13,385 bases of DNA, taken from CALRGE01 sp964365765 (GTDB taxonomy: Bacteria > Patescibacteriota > Gracilibacteria > UBA1369 > 2-02-FULL-48-14). Within the stretch, counting starts at the first letter, position 1, and every line of letters begins with the position of its first letter. The stretch spans positions 1-13,385 of the forward strand of contig CAYIRB010000024.1 of the NCBI GenBank assembly GCA_964365765.1, written 5' to 3'. Below are positions 6,748 through 13,098 of the stretch, piece by piece. The notes beneath the pieces were generated by a model. That model was given only the letters and a program-made list of their open reading frames with translations. It was not told the origin of the DNA and did not search any database. The translations under genes were made by a program, and so were the position numbers.

Positions 6748-7034
6748 AATACTTTTTTGCTTTTAATTTGGTGCTTGTCTTTAGGAAGCGGACTGCAGGC
6801 CAAAAGTTCGTCCGGCCGGCACAAACTTGAATCAACCACGTCTTCACGCAACACATTTGTCAAACCTGTAACCTGATTTGTCTCGGGCACTCCCGCAGTA
6901 TCCAATTCCTTCAACACATCCACATAATTCAAAATATCGGTAAGTTGACCCGCAAAAAGCTCCACCTCGTCCTCACTCAAGTTCAACCTTGCCAAATGCG
7001 CGATTTTTTTAACCTGTTCCTTGCTAAGTTTCAT
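6744..7034 (-). CDS. gatC: Asp-tRNA(Asn)/Glu-tRNA(Gln) amidotransferase subunit C
   Basis: The 96-aa protein has the GatC pattern: N-terminal helix 'LSKEQVKKIAHLARLNLSEDEVELFAGQLTDILNYVDVLKELDTAGVPET' followed by 'LREDVVDSSLCRPDELLACSPLPKDKHQIKSKKVL'. GatC wraps around GatA and stabilises the GatA-GatB interface. Length is typical. It is the first gene of gatC-gatA-orf300. No Shine-Dalgarno precedes the ATG, and a -10-like hexamer ends 6 nt before it, suggesting a leaderless transcript. Confidence 0.95.
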   Translation of the reverse strand: MKLSKEQVKKIAHLARLNLSEDEVELFAGQLTDILNYVDVLKELDTAGVPETNQVTGLTNVLREDVVDSSLCRPDELLACSPLPKDKHQIKSKKVL

Positions 7035-7040
7035 GCGAAC

Positions 7041-7069
7041 ACTTTAACCGCAGGAAGCGCGCAGGGCAA
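7041..7069 (-). promoter_or_regulatory. Possible gatC promoter, leaderless
   Basis: On the minus strand TTGCCC (7069-7064) and TAAAGT (7046-7041) are 17 bp apart, each 4 of 6 to consensus. Six bases (gttcgc) separate the -10 from the gatC ATG, so transcription would start at or next to the A of the start codon. The hexamers are weak; the spacing shared with two other genes here is the main support. Confidence 0.4.
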
Positions 7070-7120
7070 GATTTTTATGCCACCGGCGGCATATTAAAAA
7101 ATAGATCGGCAATACGGCAA

Positions 7121-7149
7121 TTTACTCTTTTCTCCTTCGGGACTAAAAT
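7121..7149 (+). promoter_or_regulatory. Promoter of the 104-aa gene operon, leaderless
   Basis: TTTACT (7121-7126) and TAAAAT (7144-7149) are 17 bp apart, 4/6 and 5/6 to consensus. The GTG start at 7156 follows the -10 by 6 nt, so the predicted transcription start coincides with the start codon. Confidence 0.5.
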
Positions 7150-7155
7150 ACACGC

Positions 7156-7470
7156 GTGCAAAAAACGCTGCAAAACATATCGAGAGTTTCCTTCTTTTTT
7201 CTGCTGGCTTTCGGGTTCATGCACGTCGCCGCGAGTTTTTTGGTGGCTCAAAACCTTATAAACGACTGGGACAAATTGATTTTTAATGTTTTCGACCTTC
7301 CCTTTTTGCTATCGGCCTTGATCTTCGCTTCATCAAGATTGTCCATAAGAATGGGAAACATTTTCGGAAGCGAAAAAGCGGCCTTTATTGTTCTTTCAAT
7401 TTTATCTATAATTCTATTCCTCTTCGCCCTTTACTTGAATTTCTTAATTCCCGATGCAAAGCTCGGATAA
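7156..7470 (+). CDS. Small membrane protein of unknown function (104 aa)
   Basis: I do not recognise the family. The protein starts with GTG and has three predicted membrane segments: about 10-31 ('RVSFFFLLAFGFMHVAASFLVA'), 42-60 ('IFNVFDLPFLLSALIFASS') and 75-97 ('AAFIVLSILSIILFLFALYLNFL'). A short basic stretch (RLSIRMGN, 61-68) joins the second and third. There is no signal peptide motif beyond the first helix. It leads a tightly packed operon: its last 17 bp overlap the nucleotidyltransferase gene, followed by ftsX and recO. GTG is preferred because the next in-frame Met (residue 22) would cut the first helix. No Shine-Dalgarno is present. Confidence 0.65.
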   Translation: MQKTLQNISRVSFFFLLAFGFMHVAASFLVAQNLINDWDKLIFNVFDLPFLLSALIFASSRLSIRMGNIFGSEKAAFIVLSILSIILFLFALYLNFLIPDAKLG

Positions 7471-7885
7471 AAAAACCGTAATGGCCTTCGGAACTTTTGA
7501 TTTTTTCCACGCGGGGCACGAAAATTATCTGAAACAGGCAAAGGTGCTCGGTGACACTCTGATTGTCGTTGTGGCGCGCGACGACACGGTGCGAAAAGTT
7601 AAGGGTGGAAATCCGACTCACAACGAAAAATTACGGCTGCGCAACGTTACGAACTGCAAACACGCGGATAAGGCGGTGCTCGGAAATCCGGATGACAAAT
7701 ACAAAGTAATAAAAAAATACAGACCGAATATTCTCGCGCTCGGCTACGACCAATTCGTATTCACATACGACCTAAAAAAATTTTTCATCAAAGAAAAACT
7801 CGACATAGAAATAGTGCGGCTCAAACCTTTTAAACCCGAAGCCTTCAAAAGCTCCATACTACGAAACGCTAACACCGCCGAATGA
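7454..7885 (+). CDS. Cytidylyltransferase-like protein (RibL/TagD type)
   Basis: This 143-aa protein is a complete nucleotidyltransferase of the HxGH superfamily. It has 'VMAFGTFDFFHAGHENYLKQAKVLGDTLIVVVARDDTVRKVKG' (9-51) with the HAGH motif at 19-22, 'HADKAVLGNPDDKYKVIKKYRPNILALGYDQ' (70-100) and a C-terminal 'FKSSILR' (131-137) equivalent to the ISSTxIR nucleotide-binding motif. The 'VARDxTVxKxKG' and 'DKAVLG...LGxDQ' blocks are closest in my judgement to archaeal FAD synthetase RibL; glycerol-3-phosphate cytidylyltransferase (TagD) is the alternative. No other flavin or teichoic-acid gene is near, so the substrate is open. The first ATG overlaps the upstream gene by 17 bp; Met10 is possible but would lose the start of the first beta strand. 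Confidence 0.85.
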   Translation: MQSSDKKTVMAFGTFDFFHAGHENYLKQAKVLGDTLIVVVARDDTVRKVKGGNPTHNEKLRLRNVTNCKHADKAVLGNPDDKYKVIKKYRPNILALGYDQFVFTYDLKKFFIKEKLDIEIVRLKPFKPEAFKSSILRNANTAE

Positions 7886-8793
7886 GAATCAGACACAACT
7901 TCAAAAGACTGGCTCAAATTTCCATTCAAAATATCGGTAGAAATTTACTGCTGAGCGTGGCTACCGCTGTCATGATGGGACTGATTTTATTTATTTTTAA
8001 CGTGATAATGGTTTTGAACGTGCTTACGCAGGCGACAATCGAGAAAATCAGTGAAAAAGTGGATCTGATTTTATATTTGTCCGACTCCGCCCTACCCTAT
8101 GAAATCGACCAAATGCTGAAAGACATTGAAAGCCTGCCGGTTGTGAAAAGCGTGGAATACAAGAGCAAAACGCAGGCCTTGAACGAATTTCTCGCGGAAT
8201 ATCCGGAAAAAGCGGACCCTTTTACAAATTACGGAATCGCGAATCCATTGCCGGGAAATATTAAAATTATGACCGATAATCCGGAAGAACATGCGCTTGT
8301 CACGGACTACATAAAAGGTACGGCATACGCGCAATATTTGGTTGATAGTGAAAGCGCCGGCGAAAACCGGGAAATCGTCACGCGGCTGGTGAGCGTTACG
8401 AATTTCACGCAAAAATTGATTGTCGGAGTCATTATCACTTTTATCTTCGGATCGCTTTTGATAATCATTAACGCGATTCATCTGAGCATTTTCACACGCA
8501 AACTTGAAATTCAAATTATGCAACTTGTGGGCGCGAATCCGAACATTATTAGATTTCCCTTCATTTTTGAAGGGATAGTCTACAGTTTGATTGCGGTATT
8601 TTTCAGTTTTTCGCTTTTAATCGTTTTTTTGGAGGGCTCGCAACTGACGGCGCTCGCCAATTTCCGCGACAATTTCAATCCGCTTTTACTCTTCGGTTCG
8701 GAACTCATCGGCTCGATAATTATCGGCGTACTTTCGAGCTACATAGCTCTGAATTATTATTTGAAGCGCACTTTAATTCTTGAAAACTCATGA
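7882..8793 (+). CDS. ftsX: Cell division protein FtsX
   Basis: The 303-aa protein has the FtsX plan: a short cytoplasmic N-terminus, membrane helix 1 (about 22-48), an extracytoplasmic domain (about 50-175, with 'KVDLILYLSDSALPYEI' and 'NPLPGNIKIMTDNPEE'), then helices 2-4 (about 178-204, 228-250, 270-291). The loop after helix 2, 'FTRKLEIQIMQLVGANPNIIRFPFIFEG', is the conserved cytoplasmic segment. In bacteria FtsX pairs with the ATPase FtsE and signals to peptidoglycan hydrolases at the septum. Usually ftsE lies immediately upstream; here the neighbour is the RibL-like gene, so ftsE must be elsewhere or missing. Start and stop both form ATGA overlaps, with the nucleotidyltransferase and recO. 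Confidence 0.93.
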   Translation: MRIRHNFKRLAQISIQNIGRNLLLSVATAVMMGLILFIFNVIMVLNVLTQATIEKISEKVDLILYLSDSALPYEIDQMLKDIESLPVVKSVEYKSKTQALNEFLAEYPEKADPFTNYGIANPLPGNIKIMTDNPEEHALVTDYIKGTAYAQYLVDSESAGENREIVTRLVSVTNFTQKLIVGVIITFIFGSLLIIINAIHLSIFTRKLEIQIMQLVGANPNIIRFPFIFEGIVYSLIAVFFSFSLLIVFLEGSQLTALANFRDNFNPLLLFGSELIGSIIIGVLSSYIALNYYLKRTLILENS

Positions 8794-9527
8794 GAGAAAG
8801 AATCCGCAACATCAAAGGCATTGTGATAAGAACGCGCGCCTTCATGGAAAATGACATGTGCGTGAATGTGCTGACGGAAACCGGCGAAAAATTGGACTTG
8901 ATTGTCAAAGGCGCGCGCAACGGAACTTCAAAACGCAAGCCGCACCTTGAATTAATGAATCTGGTGAGCGGCACAATTTACGAGAGCCGAAACAACAGCT
9001 ACCTTCAAAGCGTGGTCTGCGAAAAAAGTTTTCACCGTCTGAAAAATTCCTGTCAAAGCGTGTTCTCTTGTTACGAACTGCTCGACTTGGTGAATCACAG
9101 TGTTTTGCCGGACGACCCGCAACCCGAAATTTATGAAATTCTCAAAAATACTTTTGATTTTTTGGATTCGGACAAGCCGCATTTTTTCGCGGTGGATTTC
9201 GCTTTGATAAAATTGGCGGACCGTTTGGGCTTTTTACCCAGCTTCAAAAACTGCGGCCTCTGCCACCGAATTATGAACGAAGAAATTTTCTTGAATTGGG
9301 AAAACTGCGCCGTGCACTGCGTCAATTGCAAAAGCGAACACGAAAGCTCTCTCGAAATGAAGTACCGCAAGGCGATTGAATTCTTCCGCGTGGCGAGCCA
9401 TGAAATTCTACACAAAATTTCCTTAAGCGAAGAAGAATGTGAAACTCTGCGGAGCATTATTGAAACGGCACTTTTAAAATCACTCCCAAACCGCCGATAC
9501 AAACCTGTCCCCGTCCAACCCTTTTAG
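8790..9527 (+). CDS. recO: DNA repair protein RecO
   Basis: This 245-aa protein fits RecO, which with RecR (and RecF) loads RecA on SSB-coated DNA at gaps. The N-terminal OB fold (about 5-80) has 'KGIVIRTRAFMENDMCVNVLTETGEKLDLIVKGARNGTSKRKPHLELMNLVSGTIYES'. A helical region follows, with 'FALIKLADRLGFLPSFKNCGLC'. A zinc-finger-like element has CxxC at 155/158 and CxxC at 177/180, plus Cys173. Length is typical. The start forms ATGA with the ftsX stop. The last 48 bp overlap the 3' end of the opposing rel gene; both frames stay open through the overlap, and the reading ends in a natural-looking Arg/Pro-rich tail. Confidence 0.93.
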   Translation: MRERIRNIKGIVIRTRAFMENDMCVNVLTETGEKLDLIVKGARNGTSKRKPHLELMNLVSGTIYESRNNSYLQSVVCEKSFHRLKNSCQSVFSCYELLDLVNHSVLPDDPQPEIYEILKNTFDFLDSDKPHFFAVDFALIKLADRLGFLPSFKNCGLCHRIMNEEIFLNWENCAVHCVNCKSEHESSLEMKYRKAIEFFRVASHEILHKISLSEEECETLRSIIETALLKSLPNRRYKPVPVQPF

Positions 9528-11360
9528 TTCACGGCAGTTCCCCTTGTGAACGCGAATGCTTTGCCCACGGGTAACATAAGCGATAATCGGCGCCGGAGGT
9601 TTTGGTTTGCAACACGCACTCAAGACAAGCGGGAGATTTTGCTCGCCGCTTATTAAAACTTTTCCGGTCAGCTCCGGCGCGAAATAAAATCCTTTTTCAT
9701 CCTCATGCGGCTCTTCAACCGCGAAAATCGTTCTTGAAACATGCCCGGCCGTCACCATTCCCAAACCGATGGCTTCCACAATTTCCAATCTACCGTCAAT
9801 ATCGCGCGCCTTTCCCGCGTAATTCTTCAATAAAGTATACTTTTCATCCAATTTCGGCTTTTTCATCAAAGCCAACTCCTTGTTAAGCATGTCGCGGCCG
9901 AGTTTAACGTTGCTATCAAACTCTTGTTTATGAAACCATGCTCTAATCTTCGACTTCGCGTTGGAAGTTTTTGCCATGGAAAGCCAATACTTTCCGGGTT
10001 TCGCGTTGATACGGGTTACAATGTCCACCATTTCACCGTTCTTCAACTCGTAATCCAAAGGCGCGACTTTTGCGTTCACCTTGGCGGCGGCGCAACGGTT
10101 GCCAATGTCCGTATGAATGCGATAGGCAAAGTCGAGGGGCGTCGATCCTCTTGGCAATTCCATCACATCGCCCTTGGGACTCAGAACAAAAATTTTATCG
10201 GGGAAAATATCGATTTCGGCATGGTTTTTTTTATCACCCAAATCATCAGCGAGACCGCGGAACCAAAGCAAATGCTTCCTGAACACCCTTTTATTTTCTT
10301 TGTAAGCCCAGTGCGAAGCCACTCCCAACTCCGCCTCCGCGTGCATTCCAAACGTCCTGATTTGAATCTCGGTGGGCATTGAATAAAGGTCGGCGCCCAC
10401 GCCCAAAACGGTCGTATGCAGACTTCTGTAGCCGTTGGGTTTCGGAACGGCGATATAATCCTTAAATCTGTCCTGAAGAGGCACAAAATTATTGTGAATT
10501 ACGCCCAAGGCCGTATATAAATGCGAAACCTGTTCCTTCCCGTCCTTATATGAATCGGGAAGAATCACGCGCACGGCGAAAAGGTCGTAAATATCTTCAA
10601 CTTTCAAAGCGTTCTTTTTGCTCATTTTTTGGTAAATGCTCCAAAGATGCTTGCGTCTGCCGGAAACTTCCCGCACATTCACTCCTTCTCTCACCAAGAG
10701 CTGTTCGATTTGTGAAGTCGCGAATGCCATATCTTCTTCACTTTCCTTTGAAAATTTTGAAACAGCCGCCGAAAGTTCCGCGAAAGGTTCGGGACACAAA
10801 TACTTAAAACATAAGTCCTCCATTTCACTTTTAATTTTGTAAATACCCAACCGCGAGGCTATCGCCGCGTGCACAAAGAGCGTTTCACGCGCGATTCTTT
10901 CCCGTTTATGTTGTGGCACGAACTCCAAAGTCCTCATATTGTGCAAACGGTCGGACAGCTTGATGAACACGACGCGAATATCCTTTGCCATTGCCAAAAA
11001 CATTTTTTTCCAATTTTCCACCTGTTGATCTTCCTTTTTCACTTTAATCACGGCCATTTTTTCCATCGCGTTCACCAAAGCGGCCACGTCCTTCCCGAAT
11101 GTTTTTTCAATCGTCCCGATTTTTACATCCGTGTCTTCGGTCACGTCATGAAGCAAACACGCTTGTATCGAAGAGAGATCGGGATCCAAATCCATCAAGA
11201 TTCGCGCGGCTTCCACGGGATGCGCGATATAGTCCTCACCGGAATACCGCTTCTGATCCCCATGGGCTTTTTTGGAAAATTCATAGGCTCTGTCAACTTC
11301 CGAAATATCGATGTCCGGCCTCGCCGAAACAATCTCCGATCTCAAAGCTGAATAATTCAT
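9480..11360 (-). CDS. rel: Bifunctional (p)ppGpp synthetase/hydrolase Rel, lacking the C-terminal ACT domain
   Basis: This 626-aa protein controls (p)ppGpp. The HD hydrolase domain is intact: Arg38, His47, His71-Asp72, Glu75-Asp76, Asp137 and Asn141 ('LLHDVTEDTDV', 'IKLSDRLHNMRTL') align with the metal and substrate residues of Streptococcus Rel. The synthetase domain has 'GRRKHLWSIYQKM' (234-246), 'DIYDLFAVRVI', the RFKD motif (298-301; the RxKD type of bifunctional enzymes), 'PKPNGYRSLHT' (306-316) and 'EIQIRT' (331-336). The TGS domain spans about 388-450 and a helical domain follows. A zinc-finger-like region 'ACCKPKPPAPIIAYVTRGQSIRVHKGNC' (582-609) comes next, after which the protein ends 17 residues later. 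Typical Rel proteins are about 100 residues longer and end in an ACT/RRM domain. The stop lies within recO on the other strand. An upstream membrane-protein gene ends 7 bp before the start. Confidence 0.96.
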   Translation of the reverse strand: MNYSALRSEIVSARPDIDISEVDRAYEFSKKAHGDQKRYSGEDYIAHPVEAARILMDLDPDLSSIQACLLHDVTEDTDVKIGTIEKTFGKDVAALVNAMEKMAVIKVKKEDQQVENWKKMFLAMAKDIRVVFIKLSDRLHNMRTLEFVPQHKRERIARETLFVHAAIASRLGIYKIKSEMEDLCFKYLCPEPFAELSAAVSKFSKESEEDMAFATSQIEQLLVREGVNVREVSGRRKHLWSIYQKMSKKNALKVEDIYDLFAVRVILPDSYKDGKEQVSHLYTALGVIHNNFVPLQDRFKDYIAVPKPNGYRSLHTTVLGVGADLYSMPTEIQIRTFGMHAEAELGVASHWAYKENKRVFRKHLLWFRGLADDLGDKKNHAEIDIFPDKIFVLSPKGDVMELPRGSTPLDFAYRIHTDIGNRCAAAKVNAKVAPLDYELKNGEMVDIVTRINAKPGKYWLSMAKTSNAKSKIRAWFHKQEFDSNVKLGRDMLNKELALMKKPKLDEKYTLLKNYAGKARDIDGRLEIVEAIGLGMVTAGHVSRTIFAVEEPHEDEKGFYFAPELTGKVLISGEQNLPLVLSACCKPKPPAPIIAYVTRGQSIRVHKGNCRELKGLDGDRFVSAVWE

Positions 11361-11366
11361 GCCACG

Positions 11367-11395
11367 ATTATAGCTCGGAACCGTCTACAATTAAA
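11367..11395 (-). promoter_or_regulatory. Possible internal rel promoter, leaderless
   Basis: A perfect TATAAT (11372-11367, minus strand) overlaps the stop of the upstream gene and ends 6 nt before the rel ATG. A poor -35-like TTTAAT (11395-11390) sits 17 bp upstream. If used, it would give a leaderless rel mRNA independent of the upstream gene. The hexamer could be chance, since it also encodes the end of the upstream protein. Confidence 0.45.
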
Positions 11396-12411
11396 TTCAA
11401 ATCCGAACCGGCGATTTCCACGACACGCACGCCCTTCACAAGCGCCTCTTTATTAAACGCAATATCCTTCATTCTCAAATCCAGCTTCTCAAGCGCGGCG
11501 GTATAGTACAGCGCCATCCTCGCCCGAGCCCTGTAATTCGCCCTGATTTCCGCGGCCGATTGCGCCGCGTCGATAAATTCCTGAAGACTTTCCGCTCCGG
11601 CATTGCCGTTCAACTCATTGATATGATTGAAAAAATCCTGTTCAAAAGAGTTTTTTTCGACATCCGTCAACTCAAATTGCGCGACCAAAGCTTCGTTCTC
11701 ACGCTCCAATTGTCGCAAATTCAACAGAGCAGTATTATTGTAACTTTCCAGTTCCGCGACGTATCTGTCCAAACTTAGAGCCCTGTCGTTCGACTGATCC
11801 AGCATGGCCTGCACGTCAACCTGAAGAACATTGTAAATCTCCTGAAAGTCTTCAACCATGCGCGCGAAGCGCGTCTCGGCATCTCCACCGCTTCCCAGAT
11901 ATTCGGTCACTCCCGTCGCCGAATCTATTTCAGCTTGTTCAAAACCGATTTTAATTCCAACTTCGATTTGCGAGTCAAACAGCGTCGACGGCGTTTCCAC
12001 CGGAGTTTCGACGGGAATCGATTCGGGCTCGCGATTTTGATAGTAGCCCCAACCTTTTAAGGCGCCGAAAGCCAAACCCACGATAAGCGCGACCACCGCG
12101 ACTCCGCCGCAACAAAACTTAAAATGGCGTCCGGAAAGCCCGGATTCCTTGATGATGTTCCAAAATCCTCCGGTATCGGTATCTTGAAAAGCGTCTCCGC
12201 CGTCCTTATTATCAACTTCATCCGCAAACTCACGGAGTTTCTCTTTCATCTGTTGCCTGCGTTTATGCAATTCGCCCGATTCCGGCATCTCTTCAACTTC
12301 AAGCGGATTTTTCAAAATGTCGGGTTTCGGTATATCCAAATCCAAAGCTATCTCCTCGGCTTCCGGTTTAGCCGCCTTCCCCATTGTTTCTTTTGGTTTT
12401 TCTTCAGCCAT
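11368..12411 (-). CDS. Bitopic membrane protein with coiled coil, upstream of rel (347 aa)
   Basis: I do not recognise a family. Residues 1-95 are hydrophilic and likely cytoplasmic: a Glu/Lys/Pro-rich start, then the charged helix 'HKRRQQMKEKLREFADEVDNKDGG' (49-72). One membrane segment follows at about 99-120 ('FCCGGVAVVALIVGLAFGALKG', with Cys100-Cys101). A Pro/Glu/Thr-rich linker (128-142, with two VETP repeats) leads to a mostly helical outer domain, with a predicted coiled coil around 213-245 ('LDRYVAELESYNNTALLNLRQLERENEALVAQFEL') and further helices to about 325. The plan resembles membrane-tethered sensory or envelope-spanning proteins, but no catalytic motif is visible. It is transcribed toward rel with a 7-bp gap. 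The start has AGGAG about 13 nt upstream, too far for a standard ribosome site. Confidence 0.78.
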   Translation of the reverse strand: MAEEKPKETMGKAAKPEAEEIALDLDIPKPDILKNPLEVEEMPESGELHKRRQQMKEKLREFADEVDNKDGGDAFQDTDTGGFWNIIKESGLSGRHFKFCCGGVAVVALIVGLAFGALKGWGYYQNREPESIPVETPVETPSTLFDSQIEVGIKIGFEQAEIDSATGVTEYLGSGGDAETRFARMVEDFQEIYNVLQVDVQAMLDQSNDRALSLDRYVAELESYNNTALLNLRQLERENEALVAQFELTDVEKNSFEQDFFNHINELNGNAGAESLQEFIDAAQSAAEIRANYRARARMALYYTAALEKLDLRMKDIAFNKEALVKGVRVVEIAGSDLNLIVDGSEL

Positions 12412-12432
12412 ATTAAATAATTCACTCCTGTA

Positions 12433-12441
12433 ATTATACCA
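12433..12441 (-). promoter_or_regulatory. Extended -10 promoter of the 347-aa gene / rel unit
   Basis: The minus strand reads TGGTATAAT, a consensus extended -10 (TGn plus perfect TATAAT at 12438-12433). No good -35 lies 16-18 bp upstream, which extended -10 promoters tolerate. The predicted start near 12426 gives a leader of about 14 nt. The AGGAG at 12429-12425 would straddle the start and probably not be a functional ribosome site. Confidence 0.6.
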
Positions 12442-12467
12442 TAAGACCGGCTAAACTTCCAGTGTGT

Positions 12468-12959
12468 TTAACTCAACAAGAACCTTATTCCCACAACCAC
12501 CAAAAGCAAGACCGCCGTCTCCGGCCAATCCAGTTTGGCGATTTTTCTAAGCGCCATGACCAGTATTACCAAAGCCCAAAGCGCGCTGATAAAATACAGA
12601 CGCGGAAGAATGTTAATCACCATGATAAGTGACCCGAAAGACATGATCTTAACAAAGCCTTCCATCGTCAATTTCGCCTTAAAAAATTCCTGCAAAGCGT
12701 AGCCGACCACATAAAGCCCCACCAAGCTTACAATAAAACCGCGCGCCGCCACCCAAAGAGTGGTCCAAATGTCGGGACGATAAATAACGATTCCACCGTA
12801 GGGGAAAAAATAAAGTCCGAAAGCCCCGGCCAAAGTCGAAAGAGCCAAAATCATAAGTCCGGGCTTTAACGAATCCTTTTCAATAGCCACTTCATGCATG
12901 GTGACTTCGTTTAACATGACGACCTCGCTCGCCTGTTTGAGGTAACTTTTATAATCCAT
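12468..12959 (-). CDS. Yip1-like multi-pass membrane protein
   Basis: The 163-aa protein has a short charged N-terminus (1-31) and about five hydrophobic segments: roughly 33-58, 66-88, 104-121, 123-138 and 146-162. The second half, 'FFKAKLTMEGFVKIMSFGSLIMVINILPRLYFISALWALVILVMALRKIAKLDWPETAVLLLVVVGI', follows the Yip1-domain pattern: a conserved helix before 'ILP', a 'LWALVILVMALRKI' helix, then a final helix after 'A.A'. Yip1-domain proteins are common in bacteria, but their role there is unclear. It is a single-gene unit divergent from hppA; 56 bp separate its stop from the next gene, which has its own promoter. No Shine-Dalgarno is seen. Confidence 0.75.
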   Translation of the reverse strand: MDYKSYLKQASEVVMLNEVTMHEVAIEKDSLKPGLMILALSTLAGAFGLYFFPYGGIVIYRPDIWTTLWVAARGFIVSLVGLYVVGYALQEFFKAKLTMEGFVKIMSFGSLIMVINILPRLYFISALWALVILVMALRKIAKLDWPETAVLLLVVVGIRFLLS

Positions 12960-12988
12960 AAAGGTTTTGGTGGGGAGTAAACACCATC

Positions 12989-13017
12989 ATTAAAACAATA
13001 TTCTTTCGACTAGTCAA
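12989..13017 (-). promoter_or_regulatory. Promoter of the Yip1-like gene
   Basis: On the minus strand TTGACT (13017-13012) and TTTAAT (12994-12989) are 17 bp apart, each 5 of 6 to consensus. The predicted start near 12982 gives a leader of about 23 nt with no Shine-Dalgarno. Confidence 0.65.
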
Positions 13018-13037
13018 AGGAACTCTCTAAACTGGGT

Positions 13038-13066
13038 TTGATGAAAGTACATTTTTTGCCTAGAAT
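13038..13066 (+). promoter_or_regulatory. Promoter of hppA
   Basis: TTGATG (13038-13043) and TAGAAT (13061-13066) are 17 bp apart, 4/6 and 5/6 to consensus. The predicted start is near 13073, with a leader of about 26 nt and no Shine-Dalgarno. A perfect inverted repeat, GCCTA-GAA-TAGGC (13058-13070), contains the whole -10 and could be an operator. Confidence 0.6.
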
Positions 13067-13098
13067 AGGCCGGTCTTAAGCAATTTAACCTAACTGAA

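Noticed and set aside
7078..7091. GC-rich inverted repeat TGCCACCGGCGGCA as a terminator
   Set aside because: It has no T tract on either strand and lies between divergent genes, where no transcript should end.
12425..12429. AGGAG as ribosome binding site of the 347-aa gene
   Set aside because: It is about 13 nt from the ATG and overlaps the transcription start predicted from the extended -10.
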